DNA of 64,000 bases. It comes from Oceanobacillus senegalensis (GTDB taxonomy: Bacteria; Bacillota; Bacilli; Bacillales; Amphibacillaceae). The notes beneath the pieces were generated by a model. The model searched no databases. It was not told the DNA's origin and worked only from the letters and a program-made list of their open reading frames with translations. The position numbers were made by a program, and so were the translations under genes. Of the stretch, positions 8,968 through 17,808 are shown piece by piece (the stretch's first letter is position 1; the number at the start of each line of letters is the position of its first letter). The DNA lies in the NCBI RefSeq assembly GCF_900176885.1, contig NZ_LT839648.1, positions 3,074,611 through 3,138,610 on the forward strand, written 5' to 3'.

Positions 8968-8993
8968 TTACCCTTTTTCATTTAAAGTTAAAC
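8968..8993 (-). promoter_or_regulatory. Sigma-B-dependent promoter for rsbV-rsbW-sigB-rsbX
   Basis: Minus strand GTTTAA, 14-nt spacer, GGGTAA, against the sigma-B consensus GTTTAA-N12-15-GGGTAT. The -35 overlaps the rsbU stop codon. B. subtilis has the same autoregulatory promoter at this place. Confidence 0.9.
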
Positions 8994-10001
8994 TACTTTC
9001 CTAAGAATAATTAATGTAAAGTCATCTCTCAATTGAAAATCCTGTAATCGCTCAAAGTATTTAAAAACATGGTTTACGATTTCCTGCGCTGTATTGTCTT
9101 TATGTTCCTGGATCACATCAAGCACTTCCTGCACTTCAATAAAGCGGTTATTATCCCTACATTCCGTAACTCCATCGGTTAAGAAAATCACCATATCATT
9201 TAAATCCATTTCGAGTTCATATTCTTGATAATCGACATCCGGCATAATACCAAGGGCTAAACCTTTTGTCTTTAACTCTTCAAATTTACCTTCACTTGCA
9301 CGATAATAAAAACCTGGCTCATGTCCTGCAGAAGAAAATTTCAGCTTACTTACGGATGGGAAGTATTTTGCGTAAATCATGGTAATAAACATGCTTGGGT
9401 CCACATTTCTTTCCACAACACGGTTAAGATTCTCTAGAATTCCATTGGTATTCATTGATTCCTCTGGATAACTATCAATGGCATATTTAATCATCGACAT
9501 ACACAAAGCTGCAGGAATCCCTTTTCCAATAACGTCAGCAATGGCTAACCCTAGTAAACCACTTTTACCCCTAACAAAATGATAATAATCCCCATTCATT
9601 TGATGCGCAGGGGTACTAATAACACCAATATCTAATCCGTCAATGGTTGGCACCTCTGTTTTTAATAGGGTATTTTGCATTTCCGCAGCAACGGAAATTT
9701 CCGATTTAATAGCAATTTGCTGTTCCTTTAATGCTTGAATCTCTTGCTGTTTTACTCCATAGGATATCATTGCTTCTAATAAGAAATTCATCGAGTGTTT
9801 GATTTCCTCTGCTAAGCTTGGATATAACTCAACTAATGCCTGAATATGTAAATTAACTATTTCCTCTGGAAGAATATTATTTTTCAAGAATGACTTACTC
9901 ATCATCTCTACCCCATATAATGAGCGTTCATCTTGAGTCATAATATAATTTTTTAATAGGTTTTTATAATTCTCTATACTTGAATTAACCACTTTACCCA
10001 T
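8988..10001 (-). CDS. rsbU: RsbU phosphatase, activator of sigma-B
   Basis: A 337-residue PP2C-type phosphatase that acts on phosphorylated RsbV when stimulated by RsbT. An N-terminal helical RsbT-binding domain (about 1-80) precedes a linker coiled coil (about 85-110) and the SpoIIE-like catalytic domain (GDYYHFV, ADVIGKGIPAALCMS, FLTDGVTECRD). I choose the ATG at 10001 (MGKVVNSS) with AGGAGG upstream rather than the longer frame opening at 10031. An 82-nt spacer with a hairpin separates it from rsbT. Confidence 0.95.
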   Translation of the reverse strand: MGKVVNSSIENYKNLLKNYIMTQDERSLYGVEMMSKSFLKNNILPEEIVNLHIQALVELYPSLAEEIKHSMNFLLEAMISYGVKQQEIQALKEQQIAIKSEISVAAEMQNTLLKTEVPTIDGLDIGVISTPAHQMNGDYYHFVRGKSGLLGLAIADVIGKGIPAALCMSMIKYAIDSYPEESMNTNGILENLNRVVERNVDPSMFITMIYAKYFPSVSKLKFSSAGHEPGFYYRASEGKFEELKTKGLALGIMPDVDYQEYELEMDLNDMVIFLTDGVTECRDNNRFIEVQEVLDVIQEHKDNTAQEIVNHVFKYFERLQDFQLRDDFTLIILRKVV

Positions 10002-10048
10002 ATGCTTCCTCCTATTTTCCAATAGAGACATTAACCAGATATGGAAGA

Positions 10049-10071
10049 GTGTGCACTATAAAAGTACACAC
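10049..10071 (-). repeat. Hairpin between rsbT and rsbU
   Basis: GTGTGCACT and AGTACACAC form a 9-bp stem (one wobble pair) with a 5-nt loop. There is no T-run, so it is more likely an mRNA processing or stability element than a terminator. Confidence 0.5.
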
Positions 10072-10084
10072 CCCAAAATTAGCC

Positions 10085-10492
10085 TCATTGACGAACCCAT
10101 TTATTTGCAATAATAGTCGTTCCCTCACCAAGTTCTGATTTAATGACAAAATCATCCATAAGACGTTTAACACCAGGAAGTCCAGCACCAAGACCACCAG
10201 ATGTTGAAAAGCCATCCTGCATGACCTCTCCAATGTCCCCTATACCTGGACCAGAATCCATTGCTTTTATACGTAATCCTTTTCTTTCCATACTTTCTAT
10301 TTTTTCGAAATGAACTTGACCATTCTTTGCGTATAAATATATATTGCGAGCCAATTCTGATACAGCTGTTGCAATTCTTGCTTGATCAACCGTTCCAAAA
10401 CCTAAGGATTTTGCCAAGTCCCTAGCAACATGCCTCGCTCCAACAATATCCCATTCTTTTTGTATGTTTACATAGGAAGACTGAGAATTCAT
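10085..10492 (-). CDS. rsbT: Switch kinase RsbT
   Basis: A 135-residue GHKL kinase. In unstressed cells it is held by the RsbR/RsbS stressosome. After stress it phosphorylates them, leaves and activates RsbU. The N box AVSELARNIYLYA (about 43-55), G1 box MDSGPGIGD (about 78-86) and GLGAGLPGVKRLMDDF (about 100-115) are intact. It lies 4 nt downstream of rsbS. Confidence 0.96.
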   Translation of the reverse strand: MNSQSSYVNIQKEWDIVGARHVARDLAKSLGFGTVDQARIATAVSELARNIYLYAKNGQVHFEKIESMERKGLRIKAMDSGPGIGDIGEVMQDGFSTSGGLGAGLPGVKRLMDDFVIKSELGEGTTIIANKWVRQ

Positions 10493-10496
10493 CTAC

Positions 10497-10862
10497 TCAA
10501 TCCCCCAATTCCTGATGCAATTTAATAAGACCTTGCTCTAAATTCAATGCAGTTGGTATATTCTGTAGATGTATCCCAAGATCAATTAATGTCATTGCAA
10601 CAGCTGGCTGTATGCCAGTTAAAACTACTTTCGCCCCCATAAGACCAGACATAGCTACCACATCACCAAGAACCTTGGCTATAAAGGAGTCTATTATTTC
10701 TACTGAGGTTAAATCGATGACCACTCCTGATGCGCCTGTATTATAAATTTTATCTAACAAATCTTCCTGAAACTCTATTGCTGTTTTATCATCAATCTCT
10801 GTTTGAATAGAGACTAATAGATAATCATGCAGTTTTAATATAGGTATGGGCATAGAGTTCAC
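10497..10862 (-). CDS. rsbS: Stressosome scaffold RsbS
   Basis: A 121-residue single STAS domain. S59 in [12 protein letters not shown] is the site phosphorylated by RsbT in B. subtilis. It binds RsbT and, with RsbR, builds the stressosome. Start overlaps the rsbR stop by 4 nt. Confidence 0.96.
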   Translation of the reverse strand: MNSMPIPILKLHDYLLVSIQTEIDDKTAIEFQEDLLDKIYNTGASGVVIDLTSVEIIDSFIAKVLGDVVAMSGLMGAKVVLTGIQPAVAMTLIDLGIHLQNIPTALNLEQGLIKLHQELGD

Positions 10863-11728
10863 TCCCCTTGTAAAGATTCAATCAATTTTTCCATGCTACT
10901 TTCTTTCTGATTCACTTGAACTACTTTTCTATTTGTAATCTCTAGGGCAGACATAAATCCTTTTTTCAATGAGCTTTTCGTGGGGAAATTTGTCAAATCG
11001 ATGCCTAAGTTCACAATCGTTTGTGCAATTTCCGGACGAATTCCAACAAGAATACATTTCACACCTGTTAAACGTACCGCTTCCGCTGCTTGTATAAGAT
11101 GATGCGCAACCATTGTATCAACAACAGGAACACCTGTAATATCAATTAATACAACCTCTGAATTATGGAAAATGACTCCTTCAAGAAGACTTTCCATGAT
11201 TAGCTTTGCTCTGTCTGTGTCAATTGTCCCAACGAGTGGCATGATGGTTATTCCCTCTATCACGGGAATAAGTGGTGCAGATAATTCCTGCAGGGCAACA
11301 CGCTGGAGTGAAACAATGTTTTCCCAATTACCGGAATACTCATTTACTAACACTCTAATAATAGGTTCTATCCAATAATCAACACTCTCTAAAACATTTG
11401 ATATGTATTCGGTATCTATATTATCTGACTGTCTAAGTATAAAATCTATGGTAACGCGTCGAAATACTTGCAACCCATCTGTTATATAACTTAATGGCCA
11501 ACCTAGTGTAATAATTTTCTCGGAGAACGTTTCTAACACATTCGTCTTTCCATTATCCTTTATACTAAAAAAAATAACATCAACAAATTCTCGATTCGTA
11601 CTCTCATATACATCATCCGAAATGGTTGCAGTACGATTTTCTTCCTTCAATGATGCTATTTCCTTTAACCACATATCAATAATCGTATCACTATTCTCTA
11701 ACACAATATGTTTGAATTTTGAATCCAT
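10859..11728 (-). CDS. rsbR: Stressosome co-antagonist RsbR
   Basis: A 289-residue protein with an N-terminal non-haem-globin-like sensor domain (about 1-135) and a C-terminal STAS domain (about 150-270). Both RsbT phosphorylation sites fall at exactly the B. subtilis positions: T171 in GTIDTDRA and T205 in VVDTMVA. I use the ATG at 11728 with GGAGG 7 nt upstream; a TTG two codons earlier is too close to it. First gene of the sigB operon. I could not assign a clear sigma-A promoter in its AT-rich upstream region. Confidence 0.95.
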   Translation of the reverse strand: MDSKFKHIVLENSDTIIDMWLKEIASLKEENRTATISDDVYESTNREFVDVIFFSIKDNGKTNVLETFSEKIITLGWPLSYITDGLQVFRRVTIDFILRQSDNIDTEYISNVLESVDYWIEPIIRVLVNEYSGNWENIVSLQRVALQELSAPLIPVIEGITIMPLVGTIDTDRAKLIMESLLEGVIFHNSEVVLIDITGVPVVDTMVAHHLIQAAEAVRLTGVKCILVGIRPEIAQTIVNLGIDLTNFPTKSSLKKGFMSALEITNRKVVQVNQKESSMEKLIESLQGE

Positions 11729-11989
11729 GAACAATCCTCCGCCCTATCACTATAAATAAGTTACAAATATTGTTTCATAATACTATATTTTCTGCAAACA
11801 AATTATATTAATCACCTGCGTTATTATAGCATGAATAGAAATGAAATTATAAGGGACCTTTATACCAATCGAATGCTTCCTATTTTGCTTTGGACAGGAC
11901 TATAATAAGTAATTGTAGTTCACTATTTACTATGTCTATTCAGAACAAGCATAAAGAATGTATTTTCTAGTTACGGTATAAAGTGAATC

Positions 11990-12095
11990 TTCAATCACTA
12001 GGGGTTTCAACACACACGGACGTGCTAGTGTCTACGGTGGGGCGAGTAATCGCAGTCCTAGGACGCCCGAGTTTTTGTCGGCTTCCGCTATAACA
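11990..12095. repeat. GC-rich repeat-like segment next to the palindrome
   Basis: A locally GC-rich stretch with potential stems such as GGGCG...CGCCC around 12036-12066. It directly abuts the long palindrome at 12096. It has no ORF and looks like part of an interspersed repeat. The remaining gap (11729-11989) shows nothing recognisable. Confidence 0.45.
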
Positions 12096-12170
12096 AAGGG
12101 GCAGTTTATCCCCCCACCTAAAAGGATTCATTTTTCCTCCATTTTTAAGGTGGGGGGATTACTGCCCCTT
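12096..12170. repeat. Long palindromic repeat, copy 1
   Basis: AAGGGGCAGT...ACTGCCCCTT with inner arms CCCCCCACCT...AGGTGGGGGG makes a stem of about 28 bp with a short loop. A related copy lies reversed at 50927-51010, and a partial copy at 58407-58429. All carry the flanking word TTATC or GCGATAA. Confidence 0.8.
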
Positions 12171-12289
12171 AACCTGCGATAAATTCTATAAGCTGTTCAG
12201 AAATTAGCTTTTTTCGTCCTCTATCATCATAAGATGACATAACATGTCATGTTGACTACCCCAATCATACAACAACAAATATCAGCCAA

Positions 12290-12326
12290 AATAAAAATAC
12301 CCATTCTCCTATACTAGAGAAGGGTA
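12290..12326 (-). terminator. mazEF terminator
   Basis: Minus strand ACCCTTCTC ... GAGAATGGGT hairpin followed by ATTTTTATTTT. It separates mazEF from the sigB operon. Confidence 0.75.
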
Positions 12327-12331
12327 CACCT

Positions 12332-12691
12332 TTATCCATTATAAATTTCTTTTAATCCAAGACTTATTTCTACCGCCTGGTTTATCTTTTTCATCATATC
12401 AACATCTAATTTAGTTATCCTGTCTGTTAATCGTTGCTTGTCTAATGTCCGAATTTGTTCTAACAATATAACTGAATTACGATCAAACCCATATTTTTTC
12501 GCATCAATCTCAACATGGGTTGGTAATTTAGCCTTTTGAATTTGCGCAGTAATAGCAGCAACAATCACAGTCGGGCTAAATCGGTTTCCAATATCGTTCT
12601 GTAGGATCAACACTGGGCGAACGCCCCCCTGTTCTGACCCAACAACAGGTGAAAGATCGGCGAAATATACCTCGCCTCTTTGAACGATCAA
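12332..12691 (-). CDS. mazF: MazF/EndoA toxin, mRNA endoribonuclease
   Basis: A 119-residue PemK/MazF family RNase, very close to B. subtilis NdoA (116 aa), which cuts RNA at UACAU. The family motifs [18 protein letters not shown]-like, RPVLILQND and [15 protein letters not shown] are intact, including the conserved Arg (GGVRP) and Thr (AITAQ). It follows the antitoxin by 4 nt. The pair lies directly upstream of rsbR as in B. subtilis. The specificity of this protein is inferred from homology. Confidence 0.95.
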   Translation of the reverse strand: MIVQRGEVYFADLSPVVGSEQGGVRPVLILQNDIGNRFSPTVIVAAITAQIQKAKLPTHVEIDAKKYGFDRNSVILLEQIRTLDKQRLTDRITKLDVDMMKKINQAVEISLGLKEIYNG

Positions 12692-12695
12692 AATG

Positions 12696-12980
12696 TTACA
12701 CCCCGATCACAGTGCGTTTAAAGGTGACTTCGGCCTCTTCTTCAGCTTGAAAAGCCTCCGAAGCAATTGTTAGATTAATGCGGCCCATTTCTTGATAACC
12801 ACGTTGCATCGATTCTCTAAATTGTTGAATGTGTTCATCCTTTTTATGCTGCAAGTAATTCCTTGTAGCCTGACAAATGAAATCACTGAGGTCACTATTT
12901 TCATATTTCATTAATCCATCCACCTCATTTAGTAGGTTTGTTGGTAATTTCACCAATACTTCTTGTAAACTCTCTGACAA
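12696..12980 (-). CDS. mazE: MazE/EndoAI antitoxin
   Basis: A 94-residue ribbon-helix-helix antitoxin. The N-terminal DNA-binding part ([39 protein letters not shown]) is followed by a toxin-binding tail that keeps the family pattern [18 protein letters not shown]. Start is TTG with GGAGG 9 nt upstream, and the resulting MSES beginning matches the B. subtilis protein. It has its own promoter. The alr gene that normally precedes it is absent. Confidence 0.92.
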   Translation of the reverse strand: MSESLQEVLVKLPTNLLNEVDGLMKYENSDLSDFICQATRNYLQHKKDEHIQQFRESMQRGYQEMGRINLTIASEAFQAEEEAEVTFKRTVIGV

Positions 12981-13029
12981 ACCAATGCACCTCCGCCAAC
13001 TGTTGAACGTTCTATAAAATGTCTCTTAT

Positions 13030-13058
13030 ATAATAGCATTGAATTTCTCCGTTTGCAA
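13030..13058 (-). promoter_or_regulatory. Sigma-A promoter of mazEF
   Basis: Minus strand TTGCAA, 17-bp spacer, TATTAT, 50 bp upstream of the mazE start. Confidence 0.75.
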
Positions 13059-13537
13059 AGGGGTCTGGCGTTTTTTTGAAAAAAAACTTACATTTTGTCG
13101 TTTTACACATCCCGAAAGAGGAAATAAGTAGAAAAACACCTATTTCATCTGTTTTTCTTATACTTAGAACTTTAAAAGTTTACAGCGTCGAATAATTACC
13201 TTACTAAAAGTATATAATTTCCTAGCGGATAATACAACTATACACATATAAATGCACTCCTGTAAACTATATGCAATAATTGAAAATTAATGCATTGTAA
13301 ATGTAAAAAATTGTTTATTATGGCATGAAATATAGAATACATACTCATTTGAGATTGGTTTTTCTCAAATTATAGACCTTCCCTCACCTTTATCAGCCCT
13401 TACACAATTTATTAGCTTCCTTCCAACCAATTAATCAACGTTTCCTCTCTTTTTTCAGCGTTTCTCTCTTCCCTCTTCCTTTTTACCATGAAAAGCACAT
13501 TATCACTTTGGAAATACCCACAAGTACTTTTAAACAA
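13059..13537. other. Intergenic where alr would be expected
   Basis: About 480 bp without a credible ORF between mazEF and the lipoprotein gene. B. subtilis has alanine racemase (alr) here. I find no recognisable alr fragment. Confidence 0.6.
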
Positions 13538-13577
13538 ACAAAAAAGCAGACCCCCTCTCCATGTGCGAGTCTGCTAC
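13538..13577 (-). terminator. Terminator of the acpS-nnr-lipoprotein operon
   Basis: Minus strand AGCAGACTC ... GGGTCTGCT hairpin followed by TTTTTTG. Confidence 0.88.
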
Positions 13578-13588
13578 ATATATTCATG

Positions 13589-14644
13589 TTACTTCACTGC
13601 TTTTCCTTGAACGGATTGTGCCACTTGAACTAATTCTTCTCTTGTCAATTCTTCACTAGCTAATGTAAAGTCAACCCCATTATAGCTCCATTCTATCTTA
13701 TTATCACTTAAAGCCCCAATGGCATGACCTAAATTAACAATATCCCCCTCTACTTCCTGAGGAGCATTCAAGGTTGGAACAGAATTTCTATTTTCCTGTA
13801 CTAACGTAAAGTTCTTTTCTCCATCAAACGTTACAATAACTCTTTTACCATTTTCTAGATCCACTTCTCGCTTTTCCATCACTTCAGCACCTGCTGTATA
13901 TTCCGGCATAATTACTTCCAAAACATTTTCAGATGGGTCAGTTGAAGCTGGAGAACTTGCATCTTCCTCATCATCTTTGGAATCTTCTTCTCCTTTATCT
14001 TTAGATGACATGTTTTTCTCCATAGAAAAGTCATCTTCGTTAAACGTTGGATTCATCTCAAAGCTAGAGAATTTAACCTCAACTAGAGGATTTGAATCTT
14101 TATCAAGAACCTTCACTAAAGTAGGTGTGTAACTCTCTTTGTCAAAGTAGATTTCTTGGAATGGCAGGTTATTATTACTTTGATAGTTAGTTTTAGTTTT
14201 AAATATATAGGCATTTTCTGTCGTTTCGAAGGTTGCTTCCGGATCTGCTACAACATCCTCAACAAGTGATTGATATAAATATGGCTGACTTCCATTGTCA
14301 GGCCATTCGGTTTGAAATTTAAAACTCTTGTCTAAGGCTGGTGTTAAAACGAAAACACCCTCATCATTTTTTAGAATGATTTGACTACCTTTCTCATCTG
14401 TTTTACTGGAGAGGGCAACACGATAAAAGTCTTCTTTTTGATGCCATATATCAATCGTAAAATTTTGTTCTTCTTGACCAGTATTCATAACCATCTCTGC
14501 TTGAGATTTATATCCAGTCATTTCTTCTACATTCTGTTGCAATTCCTCTACGACATCTTCCTGAGACTTTTCACCACATGCTGCTAACACGAAAACAGTT
14601 AAGCCAAGAATTAATAGTTTCCAACTAAAATTAAGTTTTCTCAT
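13589..14644 (-). CDS. LolA-like lipoprotein (YdcC family)
   Basis: A 351-residue lipoprotein with a lipobox signal peptide (LTVFVLAACG; lipidated Cys at about 23). The mature part has the LolA/LppX-like beta fold of the YdcC family, anchored outside the membrane. A Ser/Asp/Glu/Lys-rich linker (about residues 215-240) joins a C-terminal domain typical of Bacillus DUF4367-type lipoproteins. I place the start at 14644 (MRKLNFSW) with AAGGGAG 8 nt upstream; earlier in-frame starts lack proper spacing. The gene lies 41 nt after nnr. Molecular function is unknown. Confidence 0.85.
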   Translation of the reverse strand: MRKLNFSWKLLILGLTVFVLAACGEKSQEDVVEELQQNVEEMTGYKSQAEMVMNTGQEEQNFTIDIWHQKEDFYRVALSSKTDEKGSQIILKNDEGVFVLTPALDKSFKFQTEWPDNGSQPYLYQSLVEDVVADPEATFETTENAYIFKTKTNYQSNNNLPFQEIYFDKESYTPTLVKVLDKDSNPLVEVKFSSFEMNPTFNEDDFSMEKNMSSKDKGEEDSKDDEEDASSPASTDPSENVLEVIMPEYTAGAEVMEKREVDLENGKRVIVTFDGEKNFTLVQENRNSVPTLNAPQEVEGDIVNLGHAIGALSDNKIEWSYNGVDFTLASEELTREELVQVAQSVQGKAVK

Positions 14645-14685
14645 ATACATGTCTCCCTTGTCTAAAACATCAGGGAACATTATCA

Positions 14686-16209
14686 CTACACGTGAGAAAT
14701 AGTACGATAAACCTTGGGAATTCCATTAATAACATCTGTCGCCATTAAATCATAGTAAGTGTTTTGCTCTTCTATCTGCATATCCGCCGACTTACCATGA
14801 AGATAACAAGCGTTACATATGGAATGAAGGATGTTCTCATGTTGCATGATCATGGCTAGGATTATGCCGGTTAACACATCCCCACTTCCACCCTTTGCAA
14901 GTCCTTGATTTCCTGTGCTATTAACCATCTGAGTTCCTCCAGGTGTCGTAATGATGGTATGTTTCCCCTTCAATACAACGAAAACATTATATTCCTTTGC
15001 AAACTCCAAGGAGTACCGAAATGGTGCTAATAGCAACTCTGAAACAGTAATGTCTAATAACATAGCCATTTCGCCGGGATGTGGTGTTATAACTGTAGGA
15101 GCCTGTCTGTTTTTCACGTCCAGTAGGACAGATTTCAAGTGAAAGAGTCCGTCAGCATCAAGAATTACAGGACAATTTGCCTGGTTGACAATACTCCGTA
15201 CCAGTTCTGTTGTTTGAGCCACCCTGCCCATTCCAATGCCTAAGCCAATTGCATGATAATTAGAAGTCTGGATAGAATTTACATTTGTTAAGAAACCATC
15301 TGTTTCTGATAATGTATGAAACGTTGCTTCTACACTGCGAGAAGCTATTACTGGGAAAATTTCTTTCATGGTGCCTGCCGTAATTAACCCTGCACCTGCT
15401 TTTAGTGCTGCTTCTACCGTCATTGTAATCGATCCAGGCATTTCTGCACTTCCACCGACTACTAAACCTTTGCCATGATTACCTTTATGGGCATAAACTA
15501 ATCTTTTAGGAAGTGTTTCTTTAAAAGACGCTTCAGCCCAATGTTTTCGTATAGCAAACTTCTGAAAGGCTTTCTCCGGAAATCCAATCGAAACAACCTC
15601 CCACTTGCCATATTTCGGTGCTGTTGCTTGTAGGAATGCACTAAGTTTAGCTGCACCGATTACAAATGTATAATCAGCTTGTACACTAAGGAAATTATCC
15701 TCTCCTTCATCTGCAGGTAATCCAGAGGGAATATCAACAGAGATAATCTTAGCAGTAGAACGGTTTACCTGTTTTACCATTCCGGCTAACGGCTCGCGTA
15801 ATACCCCTTTCACACCTATTCCTAACAGACAATCTATGACTACATCTGTTTTAGAAAGAAGTTTTTCCAAATCCCGCTCCGTTTGAATGGAATCGATGGT
15901 TAAACCGCTTTTTAATAAAATGTTCTTATGATAGCTAGCATCCCCAGTAATTTTCTCATCCGGCACAACTTGTACCGTTTTAACAGAGAAAGAATCCTCC
16001 CACAATGTCCTTGCAATCACAAATCCATCTCCACCATTGTTCCCTGGGCCTATTAAGACAGTAATAGAGTCAGACTTCTTAATTATTTGCTTGACTTTTT
16101 CACTTACAGCCCTGCCGGCATTTTCCATTAAGATTTTTCCATCCATTCCAATGTTATGCATTGTATAATGGTCAATATCGTACATTTCTTTTGCAGTGAC
16201 AATATACAC
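14686..16209 (-). CDS. nnr: Bifunctional NAD(P)H-hydrate epimerase and ADP-dependent dehydratase
   Basis: A 507-residue fusion that repairs hydrated NADH and NADPH. The N-terminal YjeF_N epimerase domain (about 1-215) contains GPGNNGGDGFVIAR and the conserved DCLLGIG. The C-terminal ribokinase-like YjeF_C dehydratase (about 225-500) has KGNHGKGLVVGGS, ITPHPGEMA and the catalytic NQGLAKGGSGDVLTG. B. subtilis keeps the two activities in separate genes. It lies 57 nt after acpS and is probably co-transcribed with it. Confidence 0.95.
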   Translation of the reverse strand: MYIVTAKEMYDIDHYTMHNIGMDGKILMENAGRAVSEKVKQIIKKSDSITVLIGPGNNGGDGFVIARTLWEDSFSVKTVQVVPDEKITGDASYHKNILLKSGLTIDSIQTERDLEKLLSKTDVVIDCLLGIGVKGVLREPLAGMVKQVNRSTAKIISVDIPSGLPADEGEDNFLSVQADYTFVIGAAKLSAFLQATAPKYGKWEVVSIGFPEKAFQKFAIRKHWAEASFKETLPKRLVYAHKGNHGKGLVVGGSAEMPGSITMTVEAALKAGAGLITAGTMKEIFPVIASRSVEATFHTLSETDGFLTNVNSIQTSNYHAIGLGIGMGRVAQTTELVRSIVNQANCPVILDADGLFHLKSVLLDVKNRQAPTVITPHPGEMAMLLDITVSELLLAPFRYSLEFAKEYNVFVVLKGKHTIITTPGGTQMVNSTGNQGLAKGGSGDVLTGIILAMIMQHENILHSICNACYLHGKSADMQIEEQNTYYDLMATDVINGIPKVYRTISHV

Positions 16210-16266
16210 TTTGTTCCCTCCTGCTGCATTAAAATATATGAGACAAACTAGTCAATTATGCAAAGG

Positions 16267-16620
16267 TTATTCTTCAATAACTACTTGAGCTACAGCATAT
16301 TCCTTACTGTGTGTAATGGAAATAAAGATTTTTTCCTTTTTAAAATTCTTGACATGGATTACTGGTGCCCCGAACTCATTCGGTAATACCTTCATATCCT
16401 GAAAACTTAATTTCCCAATTCCAGTTCCTGTTGCCTTTGCAAAAGCTTCCTTTGCTGCAAATCGCCCCGCAGCAAACTCTACCCTTCTCCTTTCCCTTGT
16501 TAATTGTTCATATAACTGTCTTTCTTCATTTGTAAGAATTCGCTCAATGAATTTATGGTTTTTTACACTTTTCTGAATGCGATGTAATTCAATTATATCT
16601 ATTCCAATACCTTTTATCAT
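16267..16620 (-). CDS. acpS: Holo-[acyl-carrier-protein] synthase
   Basis: A 117-residue AcpS that transfers 4'-phosphopantetheine from CoA to the serine of acyl carrier protein. The magnesium and CoA binding residues lie in GIGIDIIEL (D8) and RFAAKEAFAKATGTGIG (E58 region). Full family length. First gene of the acpS-nnr-lipoprotein unit; TATAAT at 16688-16693 on the minus strand is a candidate -10. Confidence 0.96.
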   Translation of the reverse strand: MIKGIGIDIIELHRIQKSVKNHKFIERILTNEERQLYEQLTRERRRVEFAAGRFAAKEAFAKATGTGIGKLSFQDMKVLPNEFGAPVIHVKNFKKEKIFISITHSKEYAVAQVVIEE

Positions 16621-16992
16621 TCTCTATTCCCTTTCTCTTGCATTATGTAATCGTAGCTATCATTGGTCATATGATCTAAACTTAAGTATTATAATAGTAA
16701 AGTAAAATTGGTTATGACACATTAATCTGTATTATGCGCTGTAACTTGATAAGAAATATTGTGGTTTTTAACAATGAATTATTTATTAATTGGTTAAATA
16801 TGGGAAAATAAATTTTCTTCTATTATAAATGTTGATTGGAGCGAAGAACAGTCGACTCCTTAAAAATACAAATCAATTTTCTAAAGTACGTGACGAAATT
16901 AACACGCAAAAATTAAGTTATATCGCATCATCCAACCAAGAAATAGCCACAAAATGGAAGATTAAATTTTTGGAAGGAGGGAAACCCTCAAT
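16621..16992. other. Divergent intergenic region acpS/rhomboid
   Basis: 372 bp containing the promoters of two divergent genes. A TATAAT faces acpS (16688-16693). Towards the rhomboid gene I see only a weak TTGATA-N17-TAACAA near 16746. A 63-codon frame here has no ribosome binding site. Confidence 0.45.
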
Positions 16993-17757
16993 ATGTTTTT
17001 GCGACATGAACGAAGCATAAAGGAATTCATGGAAAATTACCCGATTGTTTCAACTTTAGTGATTATTCACCTTGTACTGTGGTTAATCATAGACTTCCTA
17101 GCCTTACCCTTTGGTATAGCTATAGAAAACTGGGGCATTGGAATGAATTTCTTGATTGCAGAAGGACAATACTGGCGTTTATTTACCCCTATTTTCCTTC
17201 ATGGTGACCTTATGCATGCTATCTTCAATTCATTTTCTCTTGTTTTATTCGGACCTGCTCTTGAGCAAATGATCGGTAAATCAAAATTTCTACTGGCGTA
17301 TTTTGGTGCAGGTATCATTGGGAATATTGGTACATTTTTCTTTGGACCACTAAACTATTGGCACTTAGGAGCATCTGGCGCCATCTTTGGATTATTTGGT
17401 ATTTATATATTCATGGTCATGAACCGAAAACATCTTATTGATCAAGGTAGCGCCCAAGTCATTACTACCATATTAATTATTGGCCTCATTATGACATTTT
17501 TACGATCCGGAATAAACATTTACGCCCATCTATTTGGCTTTATTGGCGGGTTTATCATTGCACCACTTGCCTTAACAAATGCTAGACCCTACTTCCCATG
17601 GAGAACCAAGAGACGTTATTACCGGGATGACGATATCCAATTTGATCCAAATCGTTGGAAAAAGAAAAGATGGGTTCCAGCAAAGGTTAGGAAAAATTGG
17701 CTATTGATTCTTATTGGGATTCTTGCTGCAATTGGACTGCTTAGTAGAATCTTTTAA
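16993..17757 (+). CDS. ydcA: Rhomboid family intramembrane serine protease (YdcA-like)
   Basis: A 254-residue membrane protein. Six transmembrane helices are visible, with the rhomboid catalytic serine S128 in LGASGAIFG, histidine H179 in IYAHLFGF, and the stabilising N79 in HAIFNS. The C-terminal cytosolic tail is basic and aromatic (RTKRRYYRDDD...). AAGGAGGG lies 11 nt before the ATG. The position between acpS and cshA matches B. subtilis. Substrate unknown. Confidence 0.9.
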   Translation: MFLRHERSIKEFMENYPIVSTLVIIHLVLWLIIDFLALPFGIAIENWGIGMNFLIAEGQYWRLFTPIFLHGDLMHAIFNSFSLVLFGPALEQMIGKSKFLLAYFGAGIIGNIGTFFFGPLNYWHLGASGAIFGLFGIYIFMVMNRKHLIDQGSAQVITTILIIGLIMTFLRSGINIYAHLFGFIGGFIIAPLALTNARPYFPWRTKRRYYRDDDIQFDPNRWKKKRWVPAKVRKNWLLILIGILAAIGLLSRIF

Positions 17758-17769
17758 TACCAGAAAACG

Positions 17770-17802
17770 CAAAAATCGCTCAGAAATTCTGAGCGATTTT
17801 TT
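17770..17802. terminator. Bidirectional terminator rhomboid/cshA
   Basis: AAAATCGCTCAGA and TCTGAGCGATTTT form a near-perfect stem with T-runs on both strands between convergent genes. Confidence 0.92.
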
Positions 17803-17808
17803 AAAATG

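Noticed and set aside
10012-10233. 73-codon ORF over the end of rsbT
   Set aside because: Alternative frame of rsbT; the rsbT frame has clear kinase motifs.
12090-12180. CRISPR array in the palindromic region
   Set aside because: There is a single palindrome, not a series of direct repeats with equal spacers, and no cas gene is nearby.
16829-17020. 63-codon ORF before the rhomboid gene
   Set aside because: No ribosome binding site, and it overlaps the well-supported rhomboid start.
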